In this document: positions 1 through 6,202 of the stretch, in pieces | Layout of the letters: the number at the start of each line of letters is the position of its first letter | How positions within the stretch are numbered: the stretch's first letter is position 1 | Source of the DNA: DAIUCA01 sp964613675 | GTDB lineage: Bacteria > Pseudomonadota > Gammaproteobacteria > Competibacterales > Competibacteraceae | Length of the DNA: 8,743 nt | Reading direction: 5' to 3' | Assembly (NCBI GenBank): GCA_964613675.1 | Contig: CAZTIH010000110.1 | Span: forward strand, 1-8,743 | The notes under the pieces: model-generated | Told to the model about the DNA's origin: nothing | The model's input: only the letters and a program-made list of their open reading frames with translations | Database searches by the model: none | Translations under genes and position numbers: made by a program

Positions 1-200
1 ATTCTCATGACGCACTAAGGGCGGTATCCGCGACTCGGCTTGTAAAATGTGTTTGAGCCAATCGGCGAAGCGCATCCTACGGATCTGGGCAACCCTAGCC
101 CCATTTTTTCCGAGAACCCTTACAATCCCACGCTTTCGCCATCGTTTTCGGCGGTCGGCGCGTCGTTTTTTCCCTTATTTCCTTGCAAAGAGTCAGCCCT
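1..200. other. Region upstream of aspS
   Basis: No gene can be supported here. A frame entering from the left edge stops at 16-18, so the tail of an upstream gene could end there, but too few codons are visible to identify it. The open frames starting at 47 and 49 run into aspS in other frames and resemble no known protein. TAAAAT at 43-48 could be a -10 box, but nothing resembling a -35 box lies at the right distance, so no promoter is called. Confidence 0.5.
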
Positions 201-1985
201 ATGCGCAGTCATTATTGCGGTCAAGTCACCGAAGCCCTTGTCGAACACCTCGTCCAGTTGACCGGATGGGTTCATCGTCGTCGCGATCACGGCGGCGTGA
301 TTTTTATCGACCTGCGCGACCGCACGGGTTTAGTCCAAGTCGTCATCGACCCCGATACGGCAGCCGCCTTTGAAACAGCAGATCATTGCCGCAACGAGTA
401 TGTGTTGGCGTTGACGGGACGTGTGCGCCAACGTCCCGCAGGAACCGCCAATCCCAACCTTGCGTCGGGTCAAATCGAAGTCTTGGCGGTGACGTTGGAA
501 ATCCTGAATCGTTCGGAACCGCCACCGTTCCAACTCGACGACACCGAGATTTCAGAAACGGTGCGGTTGCGCTATCGCTACCTCGATTTGCGGCGCCCCG
601 AAATGCAACAGCGATTGGGATTACGTCATCGCGTGGCGAGCCAACTGCGGCGTTTTTTGGATGACCACGGGTTTATCGACATCGAAACGCCCATGCTGAC
701 CAAAGCAACGCCCGAAGGAGCACGGGATTATTTGGTGCCCAGTCGGGTTCACGACGGGGAATTTTTTGCCTTACCGCAGTCCCCCCAGTTGTTTAAGCAA
801 CTGTTGATGGTGGCGGGTTACGACCGCTATTACCAAATTGTGCGGTGTTTTCGCGATGAAGATTTGCGTGCCGACCGCCAACCCGAGTTCACGCAGCTCG
901 ATATTGAGACCTCGTTTATGGACGAACAGGCCATCACCGATTTGATGGAACACATGATTCGTCGCGTATTTGAGGAAACCCTGGGGGTTGCACTCGCTAA
1001 CCCGTTCCCGCGCATGACCTATGCGTCGGCGATGTCGCTTTATGGCTCGGACAAGCCCGATTTGCGCATTCCCTACACGTTGACCGAACTCACGGACCTC
1101 ATGAAGGGGGTCGATTTTCAGGTGTTTTCTAAAGTGGCGAACGATCCTCAAGGCCGAGTTGCTGCGCTCCGCATTCCCGACGGGGGAAAGTTGTCGCGCA
1201 AAGAAATCGACGTGTATACGGAATTTGTGGGGCGTTACGGCGCCAAAGGTCTGGCGTACATCAAGGTGAACGATCTGACTCAGGGGCGTGCGGGCTTGCA
1301 ATCGCCCATTGTGAAATTTTTTGACGACGCAACCTTACAGGCGGTGTTGACGGCCACGGCGGCCGAAACGGGCGATCTCATTTTCTTTGGAGCGGACAAA
1401 GCTAAGGTGGTCAACGATGCGTTGGGCGCACTGCGCGTTCAGATAGGTCACGACCTCGACCAGGTGGAATCGGGATGGCGACCGTTGTGGGTGGTGGCCT
1501 TTCCCATGTTCGAGTGGGACGACAAAGAAAACCGTTGGGTCGCGCTCCATCACCCGTTCACCGCGCCCGCCGTGGATGAAATCGAGGCGTTACAAACCCA
1601 GCCAGGCCAGTGCGTGTCGCGGGCATACGATATGGTGTTGAACGGGGTTGAGATTGGCGGGGGATCGGTGCGCATTCATCGTCCCGAGATGCAACGGGCG
1701 GTTTTTGGGCTATTGGGCATTGATGAAGCCGAGGCCCAACGAAAGTTCGGGTTTTTGCTGGATGCGCTGAAGTTTGGGGCACCCCCGCATGGGGGATTGG
1801 CCTTTGGGTTGGATCGACTGGTGATGTTGATGGCGGGCGCGAAGTCCATTCGAGAGGTGATTGCGTTTCCCAAGACTCAGAGTGCGTCCTGTTTGTTGAC
1901 CGAAGCCCCGTCGGCCGTGACAGAACAGCAGCTTCGGGAGTTACACATCAAGTTGCGCAACGTGCCCCAGTCGCCCAAAGGATAA
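201..1985 (+). CDS. aspS: Aspartate--tRNA ligase (bacterial type, probably non-discriminating)
   Basis: A cytoplasmic class II aminoacyl-tRNA synthetase that attaches aspartate to tRNA-Asp using ATP. The 594 residues match the usual ~590 of bacterial AspRS. The N-terminal OB-fold that reads the anticodon is about residues 1-105 (GWVHRRRDHGG from residue 22). Class II motif 1 lies around ETPMLTKATPEGARDYL. Motif 2 is RCFRDEDLRADRQPEFTQ, with the ATP-binding Arg at 218. The bacterial GAD insertion occupies roughly 285-420. Motif 3 is GLAFGLDRL, with Arg539. The ATG at 201 is chosen because family members begin MRxxYCGQ; an in-frame TTG at 183 would add six residues. A weak AAAGAG lies 8 bases upstream of the ATG. 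His30 and Gly81 match the residues associated with relaxed tRNA choice in Pseudomonas AspRS, so the enzyme may also charge tRNA-Asn; that is inference. Confidence 0.97.
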   Translation: MRSHYCGQVTEALVEHLVQLTGWVHRRRDHGGVIFIDLRDRTGLVQVVIDPDTAAAFETADHCRNEYVLALTGRVRQRPAGTANPNLASGQIEVLAVTLEILNRSEPPPFQLDDTEISETVRLRYRYLDLRRPEMQQRLGLRHRVASQLRRFLDDHGFIDIETPMLTKATPEGARDYLVPSRVHDGEFFALPQSPQLFKQLLMVAGYDRYYQIVRCFRDEDLRADRQPEFTQLDIETSFMDEQAITDLMEHMIRRVFEETLGVALANPFPRMTYASAMSLYGSDKPDLRIPYTLTELTDLMKGVDFQVFSKVANDPQGRVAALRIPDGGKLSRKEIDVYTEFVGRYGAKGLAYIKVNDLTQGRAGLQSPIVKFFDDATLQAVLTATAAETGDLIFFGADKAKVVNDALGALRVQIGHDLDQVESGWRPLWVVAFPMFEWDDKENRWVALHHPFTAPAVDEIEALQTQPGQCVSRAYDMVLNGVEIGGGSVRIHRPEMQRAVFGLLGIDEAEAQRKFGFLLDALKFGAPPHGGLAFGLDRLVMLMAGAKSIREVIAFPKTQSASCLLTEAPSAVTEQQLRELHIKLRNVPQSPKG

Positions 1986-2100
1986 TCGCGATGGCGGTTC
2001 TTGGGCCTTAGGAACTGTTCCCCCCCCTAACGCACGCAATGCCGCCCATGTTCACACGGAGAAGGACGCATGACCGCATTGCGGGACCTTCGTCGCTGAG
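1986..2100. other. Convergent intergenic gap
   Basis: The 115 bp lie between the ends of aspS (+) and the beta-helix gene (-). They contain a run of eight C at 2020-2027 and an inverted repeat CGCAATGC (2035-2042) / GCATTGCG (2076-2083) with a 33-base loop. A short imperfect hairpin is possible at 1997-2015. None is followed by a T-run on either strand, so no intrinsic terminator is called. No coding frame is supported. Confidence 0.6.
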
Positions 2101-4422
2101 TTACGGGAGTTCGGGCATTTCATACATTTCCACAATCGCAATTCCCCCTATGCCCATCGCATCGCGCACCACCGCCGTGTACGCCCCCGCCGACATCCCC
2201 TGATTGACCCCGTCTGTCCGTAAAATCGCCGACTCTCGTGGGGCCAACTCTCCGTGGAATCGAAGGATGTACTGGGGGATGCTCGGGAATGGAAGCGTCC
2301 AATCACGCCAATCATTGTTAAATACCTGTTGCTCACCGCTATACCATGTCAGGGTGGGATCTTGTAACGCTCCTTGGACCCCCACCGCCGCGAGAGACGG
2401 TCCCTTCCCCATCCAGAGTGCCGAACTTCTGCCCGGACCGGTCAAAATCACCCCGCCAATGAGTTCCTCGTTGAGCTGTGATCCAACAAACCCTCGGGTG
2501 GAAATGGCGACAAGGCGGGGACGGCGTTCGGTGGGTTGTTCGTCGTAAATCTCGACCAGTCCCACCCCCGCAGAACCGTTTAGCCCCGAGACCACCACGG
2601 TGTACGCCCCTTCGCTTAGGGTCAGTAGAGTGCCCGCATCAAAGGGGGACAACCCTCGGTTGGCGAGTTCGCTGGCCCGAAGGTCTTGGGTCCAGTAACG
2701 ATTACTGGCGATACGACGAGAACCGTTCGCCTCCAAGCGGAATACCTCAAGCTGCGGGTCAGCGACGACCGTTCCCTGAACCTGTCCGATCAACGACGGT
2801 CCCCGTGCCACAAAAGAAATCAATTTGCTCCCGGCACCACTGAGAATAATTCCTCCAATCAGACTGTTTTCGCCGCTCCCCACGATGCCCCGCGTCGAAA
2901 GCCCTCGAATGAGGGGACGAACCTGGGTTTCAAAGGCCCCCAGGTCGACGATGGCGTTCTGGATGCGCGGACGGTTCAGAAAGTCCACCGAAATATCGGC
3001 TTGTAAAGCGCTGTCGTTGTGACCCCGATCCACTAAAGGACTGCTGGGTAACGGATAGAAGTCCGTCGCCACGAAAGTCTGTGGACGCGCACACACAGGC
3101 TGGGGCACGGGCATGATGAATTCCGGATAATTGGGCTGCTGGGCGGGACCTATGCCGTCGATATTTTGGTTGCCCTGGTCGTCGAAGCGTTGAATGAGGC
3201 TACTGCGCCGATCTAACGCGCCTTGGTTGAGGAGAGAGACCGTCGGGCTATCCACGGAACCATCGTCGTTATTCCAAATGACGCTGTTGTACACCTCTAG
3301 GCGTCCGTTGAGCTGGTTGCGAATGGCCCCCCCGCGACTCAAGGCACAGTTATTGACCACCGTGCTGTTAAACATGGCGAATCCCCCCCGATTGGCACCG
3401 TTGTTGTCGATGGCTCCCCCGAAAGCGGCACGGTTCCCCGCTAAAATCACATTGCGAAGCACCATCCGTGCGGTGTTGTGAATGCCGCCGCCACTGATAG
3501 CGTTATCGTTGGGGGGAGAATTACGGTTGCCATTGCCGGTAATGAGCGTGTTAGTGACGATCATTTGCGCGTCGCCGCTGTTGGCAATGCCGCCGCCGAT
3601 GCTGGCGGAGTTGTGGGCGACCACACTGCGGGTGAGAGTGATTTCCCCGCCGGCATTGTAGATCGCACCGCCCCCACTTTCCGAAGCGTTCCCCATCTCC
3701 TTCTGCGCGTCCCATTGACATTCGGGGTCGCCCAATCGACAGCCTCCCGAAAACGAAGCGCCTTCCAAAATCATGCGACCGAGGTTGTACACCGCCCCGC
3801 CGTCGCCAAGGGCCCGATTGCCCGAAAACAGGACATCGCGAGCGGTCACACCGGCACTTAATCCGGCATCGGTGGGATCGCCTTCGTTGTAGATCGCGCC
3901 TCCCCGAACGGACGCGAGGTTGTCGATGAAGCGCACAAAGCGGGCAGTGGTACGGCCGCCGTTGGCGTTGTAGATCGCAGCGCCCGATGTGGTTTCGCCA
4001 CATTGGAGGGTCAGCCCGTACTGACCGTTACCCAGATCGCCGTTGAGAACCAATTCACCATCACTGTTCACGCGGAACAGGCCAAAGCGCGAACTTGCGC
4101 CACAGCGTCCAATGGTGAAGCCGTTGCCATTGATTTGAATGGCGGAGGTGATCGGTGGGAGGGCGGCGGTAAGTTGAATGTCGAGGGTCAACTCGATGAG
4201 ATCGAACCCACTTGTGCTGCCGGCGGTACAGGTTCCCACGGTGGCGTTGGTGTTGGCGGCGAGAATGGCGTTGCGAAGGGTGCAACCAGCCGATCCACTA
4301 CCGCTATGGGTAACAGTGAGGGTGGCAGCGAGCAGGGGAGAAGTACAAAACAGACTCCCCACGAGTAATGCGCCAAAGAGCTGTAGAGGAGAGATCACAC
4401 CCTTAAAATGGGAATAGCACAT
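2101..4422 (-). CDS. Secreted CSLREA-type right-handed beta-helix protein with two C-terminal repeat domains
   Basis: A predicted exported protein of 773 residues; its function is unknown and may involve the surface or adhesion. Residues 1-33 form a signal peptide, with a hydrophobic core around 12-31 and likely cleavage after LLAA. GCTLRNAILAAN at 46-57 is a degenerate CSLREA motif, which in this class follows the signal peptide. Residues ~90-400 carry eight GGAIYN-like turns (146, 174, 208, 251, 276, 311, 335, 364), typical of a right-handed parallel beta-helix. SPLVDRGHN (461-469) and DLGAFE (493-498) close the helix as in related proteins. Residues ~505-630 and ~638-770 are two divergent copies of one domain: STRG, LIGGxIL, GPSL, then GAYTxVV and VEIY/VEMY. 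No autotransporter barrel or obvious anchor is seen, so the export route is unclear. The ATG is preceded by GAGGG at 8 bases. The gene stands alone, convergent with aspS. Confidence 0.88.
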   Translation of the reverse strand: MCYSHFKGVISPLQLFGALLVGSLFCTSPLLAATLTVTHSGSGSAGCTLRNAILAANTNATVGTCTAGSTSGFDLIELTLDIQLTAALPPITSAIQINGNGFTIGRCGASSRFGLFRVNSDGELVLNGDLGNGQYGLTLQCGETTSGAAIYNANGGRTTARFVRFIDNLASVRGGAIYNEGDPTDAGLSAGVTARDVLFSGNRALGDGGAVYNLGRMILEGASFSGGCRLGDPECQWDAQKEMGNASESGGGAIYNAGGEITLTRSVVAHNSASIGGGIANSGDAQMIVTNTLITGNGNRNSPPNDNAISGGGIHNTARMVLRNVILAGNRAAFGGAIDNNGANRGGFAMFNSTVVNNCALSRGGAIRNQLNGRLEVYNSVIWNNDDGSVDSPTVSLLNQGALDRRSSLIQRFDDQGNQNIDGIGPAQQPNYPEFIMPVPQPVCARPQTFVATDFYPLPSSPLVDRGHNDSALQADISVDFLNRPRIQNAIVDLGAFETQVRPLIRGLSTRGIVGSGENSLIGGIILSGAGSKLISFVARGPSLIGQVQGTVVADPQLEVFRLEANGSRRIASNRYWTQDLRASELANRGLSPFDAGTLLTLSEGAYTVVVSGLNGSAGVGLVEIYDEQPTERRPRLVAISTRGFVGSQLNEELIGGVILTGPGRSSALWMGKGPSLAAVGVQGALQDPTLTWYSGEQQVFNNDWRDWTLPFPSIPQYILRFHGELAPRESAILRTDGVNQGMSAGAYTAVVRDAMGIGGIAIVEMYEMPELP

Positions 4423-4430
4423 TGAATCAT

Positions 4431-4435
4431 CCCTC
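4431..4435 (-). promoter_or_regulatory. Ribosome binding site of the beta-helix gene
   Basis: GAGGG on the minus strand lies 8 bases before the ATG at 4422, fixing that start. A 7-bp direct repeat GAATCAT (4424-4430 and 4436-4442) overlaps this area. Confidence 0.7.
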
Positions 4436-4455
4436 GAATCATTGATGAACGAACT

Positions 4456-4492
4456 GGGGTTTATAGAGAGGAAACCCCGTCATGAAGGGGTT
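4456..4492 (-). promoter_or_regulatory. Three-arm inverted repeat in the leader of the beta-helix gene
   Basis: On the plus strand GGGGTTT (4456-4462) pairs exactly with AAACCCC (4472-4478) across a 9-base loop. The same AACCCC (4473-4478) can instead pair with GGGGTT (4487-4492) across 8 bases. The middle arm can use only one partner at a time. The element lies 34-70 bases upstream of the ATG at 4422, so it could be an alternative-fold leader or a set of operator half-sites. The pairing is seen in the sequence; the role is inference. Confidence 0.4.
4460..4486 (-). promoter_or_regulatory. Possible weak promoter of the beta-helix gene
   Basis: The minus strand shows TATAAA (4460-4465), 5 of 6 matches to the -10 consensus. 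TTCATG (4481-4486) sits 15 bases upstream and matches only 3 of 6 -35 positions. The spacing is short and the -35 is poor, so this is tentative. If real, the promoter lies inside the three-arm inverted repeat. Confidence 0.22.
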
Positions 4493-4600
4493 AAAAGCGA
4501 GTGCGGGATTCCAATGAATCCGAGAAAGCGTGTTTTACATCGGCGACAGGACTAAAAACCTAATTTCCAATTTGGGGTGATGACCGAAATACGCGCAATG

Positions 4601-4731
4601 GTTCTGCTCCAACCGCATTCCTTAAAAAGCATCTTCCCAAGGACGACCATGTGCTGAGTCGACGATTTGTTCTGCTCCAACCGCATCCCTTAATAAAGCA
4701 TCCTCCCTACGCGATGAGTCCCGCTATTTAC
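4601..4731. repeat. Two-copy ~68-bp imperfect tandem repeat
   Basis: Unit 1 starts at 4601 and unit 2 at 4669. The first ~40 bases are nearly identical: GTTCTGCTCCAACCGCAT, then CCTTAA, AAAGCATC and TCCC, with a few substitutions and one extra base in unit 2. The rest is looser (GAGTC...ATTT near each end), and unit 2 is about five bases shorter. It encodes nothing recognisable. It could be a small dispersed repeat family or tandemly duplicated regulatory sites. Confidence 0.7.
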
Positions 4732-4765
4732 CTTCCTTAATTCCCGCTTTCGCCGATTCTGTGCT

Positions 4766-4860
4766 CTTTTTCCGTATTTTTTCGTAATATGAAAAAAGTA
4801 ATAAAAATTATTAAAAAACTAAAAAATTCCGTATAGCGACCATTATTCGGATTTTTTGGG
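4766..4860. other. AT-rich island with A/T-tract inverted repeats
   Basis: This stretch is far richer in A and T than everything around it, with many phased A- and T-tracts. It contains a perfect 7-bp inverted repeat TTTTTTC-GTAATAT-GAAAAAA (4777-4797) and AATAA-AAA-TTATT (4800-4812). TTCCGTAT occurs at both ends of the tract. Such DNA is often intrinsically bent and may bind nucleoid proteins; no specific site can be named. Confidence 0.5.
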
Positions 4861-4951
4861 ATAAATCGGGGGAGATGGGGTGGGAAAATGCCCTTGGAGA
4901 CGCCTGGAGACCGCCACCGCAGTTCTTCCGAAATCACGACCGAGAAAATCC

Positions 4952-5006
4952 CGTCATCAGGTCGCCCAAAACCGCTTGGCTAAAGTTCGTCATCAGGTCG
5001 CCCAAA
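4952..5006. repeat. 19-bp exact direct repeat, 36-bp spacing
   Basis: CGTCATCAGGTCGCCCAAA occurs at 4952-4970 and again, identical, at 4988-5006. The sequence between copies is unrelated to what follows the second copy, so only the 19-mer is conserved. Two copies are too few to call a CRISPR array. They lie 61-115 bases upstream of the thermonuclease start, where paired regulator sites would be plausible. Confidence 0.7.
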
Positions 5007-5011
5007 GCCCC

Positions 5012-5040
5012 GTGAACCCCTTAAGATGCGCGTCTAAAAT
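5012..5040 (+). promoter_or_regulatory. Possible promoter of the thermonuclease-DUF1841 unit
   Basis: TAAAAT (5035-5040) matches 5 of 6 -10 positions, and GTGAAC (5012-5017) matches 3 of 6 -35 positions with a 17-base spacer. It would give a leader of about 20 bases. It sits just after the second 19-bp repeat, so a repressor or activator bound there would be well placed. Tentative. Confidence 0.27.
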
Positions 5041-5057
5041 TTCACCTGTTGAAGCGC

Positions 5058-5061
5058 GGAG
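5058..5061 (+). promoter_or_regulatory. Ribosome binding site of the thermonuclease gene
   Basis: GGAG lies 5 bases before the ATG at 5067. This favours that start over the in-frame TTG at 5049, which would place the GGAG inside the coding region. Confidence 0.65.
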
Positions 5062-5066
5062 CCCTA

Positions 5067-5660
5067 ATGAATTGGCTTAACTCTTTGTTTCACTTGATCT
5101 ATCAAAAGCGTGCCCTGTTGCCGCCGGCCTTAGCGACCCTCGTGGCCCTGGTTTACGGGGCGCTCCATCTCCCTCCCCCCACCGCCGCACCCACTGGCGT
5201 TCCTCAACGGGGGAGCATTCTGGAGTGTCGAGTCACGCGGCAAAAAATCGTGGATGGCGACACCGTGACGGCTAACTGCCCCCAATACCCCAATCTTCGC
5301 GTGAGAATTTGGGGGATCGACGCGCCCGAAATGGGGCAACGGCCTTGGGGGGAACAGTCCCGTGACGCCTTCCGTCAACTCATTTTGGGTAACGCCGATG
5401 AAGGCCCACTCATCGTCGAGGTGCGAGACATCGACCGCTATCGACGCATCGTCGGTCTCGTCCGACGGGAACGCGGCGGCGTAGATCTTGGTCTCGAAAT
5501 GGTACGTATCGGACAGGCCATAGTGTATGAACAATTTAATGACAGTGCGGAGTATCGGCGCGTCCAAGCGACGGCGCGGGCGGCAAGAGTTGGGATTTGG
5601 GCGACCCCCGGCGATCAACAAAATCCCGCAGCGTGGCGGCGAGTCAATGCACGGCGGTAA
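5067..5660 (+). CDS. Membrane-anchored thermonuclease (SNase-like) family protein
   Basis: A Ca2+-dependent SNase-fold nuclease, 197 residues, predicted to cut DNA or RNA outside the cytoplasmic membrane. A hydrophobic segment at ~17-37, after a short basic stretch (QKR), acts as a signal anchor, followed by a proline-rich linker (37-47). The catalytic domain spans ~52-180. The key residues align with staphylococcal nuclease: VDGDT (62-66) supplies Asp65; RIWGIDAPE (80-88) supplies Arg80, Asp85 and Glu88, matching Arg35, Asp40 and Glu43; DRYRR (123-127) supplies Arg127, matching Arg87. All catalytic positions are present, so it should be active. Cys54 and Cys71 could form a disulfide if exported. 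The DUF1841 gene follows after 8 bases. Uncertain points are whether the anchor is cleaved and what the natural substrate is. Confidence 0.92.
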   Translation: MNWLNSLFHLIYQKRALLPPALATLVALVYGALHLPPPTAAPTGVPQRGSILECRVTRQKIVDGDTVTANCPQYPNLRVRIWGIDAPEMGQRPWGEQSRDAFRQLILGNADEGPLIVEVRDIDRYRRIVGLVRRERGGVDLGLEMVRIGQAIVYEQFNDSAEYRRVQATARAARVGIWATPGDQQNPAAWRRVNARR

Positions 5661-5668
5661 TTACGACG

Positions 5669-6124
5669 ATGTTTTTTAGCCAAGATCGCCGTTCTCTAAG
5701 ACAGTATTTTTTTGAAGTTTGGCGCAAAGCCAATTCGTCAACGGGATCGTCTCCAGCAGCACTTACGCCGTTGGAACAGATCATGGTTGAGGTCATCGCG
5801 AAGCATCCCGAGTATCACGGTCTCCTCAGTCGCGATCCAGAACGCGTTGTCGATCAGGACTACGACCCAACCTCGGGGCAGCTCAACCCCTTTTTACATC
5901 TCGCACTCCATCTGGCCATTTACGAACAGGTGGCGGTTGATCGTCCCCAAGGCATTCGGGCGGTGTACACGACACTTTGTCAGCGTCACGGGGATGCCCA
6001 TGAAGCGGAACATGTGATGTTGGAGGCATTGGGCGAAACCCTTCATGCCGCCCAAAGAACGGGAAATGCGCCCGACGAAGCGACTTATTTACAGCAGTTA
6101 CAACAACTTGGAGGCGTCCATTAA
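5669..6124 (+). CDS. DUF1841 family protein
   Basis: A conserved protein of unknown function, 151 residues, the usual size for DUF1841 in beta- and gammaproteobacteria. It starts MFFSQDRRSLRQYFFEVWRK, as family members do, and this fixes the ATG at 5669; the frame is open further upstream but there overlaps the nuclease gene. Conserved stretches are LTPLEQIMVEVIAKHPEYH (32-50), NPFLHLALHLAIYEQ (73-87), DRPQGIRAVY (91-100) and GDAHEAEHVMLEAL (108-121). It is probably mostly helical, soluble and cytoplasmic, with no signal peptide. His77, His81, His111 and His115 fall in two HxxxH pairs, which could bind a metal; that is inference. No clear ribosome binding site is seen. The 8-base gap from the thermonuclease stop suggests translational coupling. 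The last codons lie in a direct repeat that continues past the stop. Confidence 0.93.
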   Translation: MFFSQDRRSLRQYFFEVWRKANSSTGSSPAALTPLEQIMVEVIAKHPEYHGLLSRDPERVVDQDYDPTSGQLNPFLHLALHLAIYEQVAVDRPQGIRAVYTTLCQRHGDAHEAEHVMLEALGETLHAAQRTGNAPDEATYLQQLQQLGGVH

Positions 6125-6194
6125 GGGCGAGCGTTTTCCAAACCCCCATGAACCTCGTTAACCCAATTTTGGGGCGTCCATTGAAAGCCGAGCC
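6104..6194. repeat. 60-bp-spaced imperfect direct repeat over the DUF1841 stop
   Basis: CAACTTGGAGGCGTCCATTA (from 6104) is echoed by CAATTTTGGGGCGTCCATTG (from 6164), an offset of exactly 60 bases. The shared GGCGTCCATT core is identical and similarity continues for about ten bases. The offset keeps frame: the first copy encodes QLGGVH-stop (TAA), the second QFWGVH-stop (TGA). Confidence 0.55.
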
Positions 6195-6202
6195 ACTTTC
6201 CT
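6125..6202. other. Convergent gap between DUF1841 and nusB
   Basis: This 78-bp gap separates the two convergent units. It contains the second copy of the 60-bp-spaced repeat, a short palindromic CCCAA-TT-TTGGG (6162-6173) and a weak hairpin GAAAG/CTTTC (6183-6200). Neither is a convincing intrinsic terminator. No coding frame is supported. Confidence 0.5.

Larger units (their letters stand above)
4423..5066. other. 644-bp gene-free, repeat-rich region
   Basis: This lies between the divergent starts of the beta-helix gene (-) and the thermonuclease gene (+). From left to right it holds a ribosome binding site, the three-arm repeat, a perfect hairpin GGATTC-CAAT-GAATCC (4506-4521), a ~68-bp tandem repeat (4601-4731), an AT-rich island (~4766-4860) and two copies of a 19-bp direct repeat (4952-5006). 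The frames at 4737-4937 (-) and 4880-5080 (+) start with GTG, have no convincing ribosome binding site and resemble nothing known. No RNA gene is recognised. Confidence 0.6.

Noticed and set aside
47..373. Gene overlapping the start of aspS
   Set aside because: It is an arginine-rich shadow frame running into aspS, with no family resemblance.
771..1301. Long minus-strand frame inside aspS (176 codons)
   Set aside because: It is antisense to a strongly conserved synthetase; its length follows from codon bias.
2035..2083. Intrinsic terminator between aspS and the beta-helix gene
   Set aside because: The 8-bp inverted repeat has a 33-base loop and no T-run on either strand.
4737..4937. Small minus-strand membrane protein with a hydrophobic stretch
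   Set aside because: The hydrophobic stretch is simply the translated AT-rich island; the start is GTG without a ribosome binding site, and nothing supports it.
4952..5006. CRISPR array
   Set aside because: There are only two copies, a 19-bp repeat and a 17-bp spacer, with no cas genes nearby.
4880..5080. Plus-strand 66-residue frame with RHQVAQ repeated
   Set aside because: The peptide repeat only reflects the 19-bp DNA repeat; the frame runs into the thermonuclease gene in another frame and resembles no known protein.
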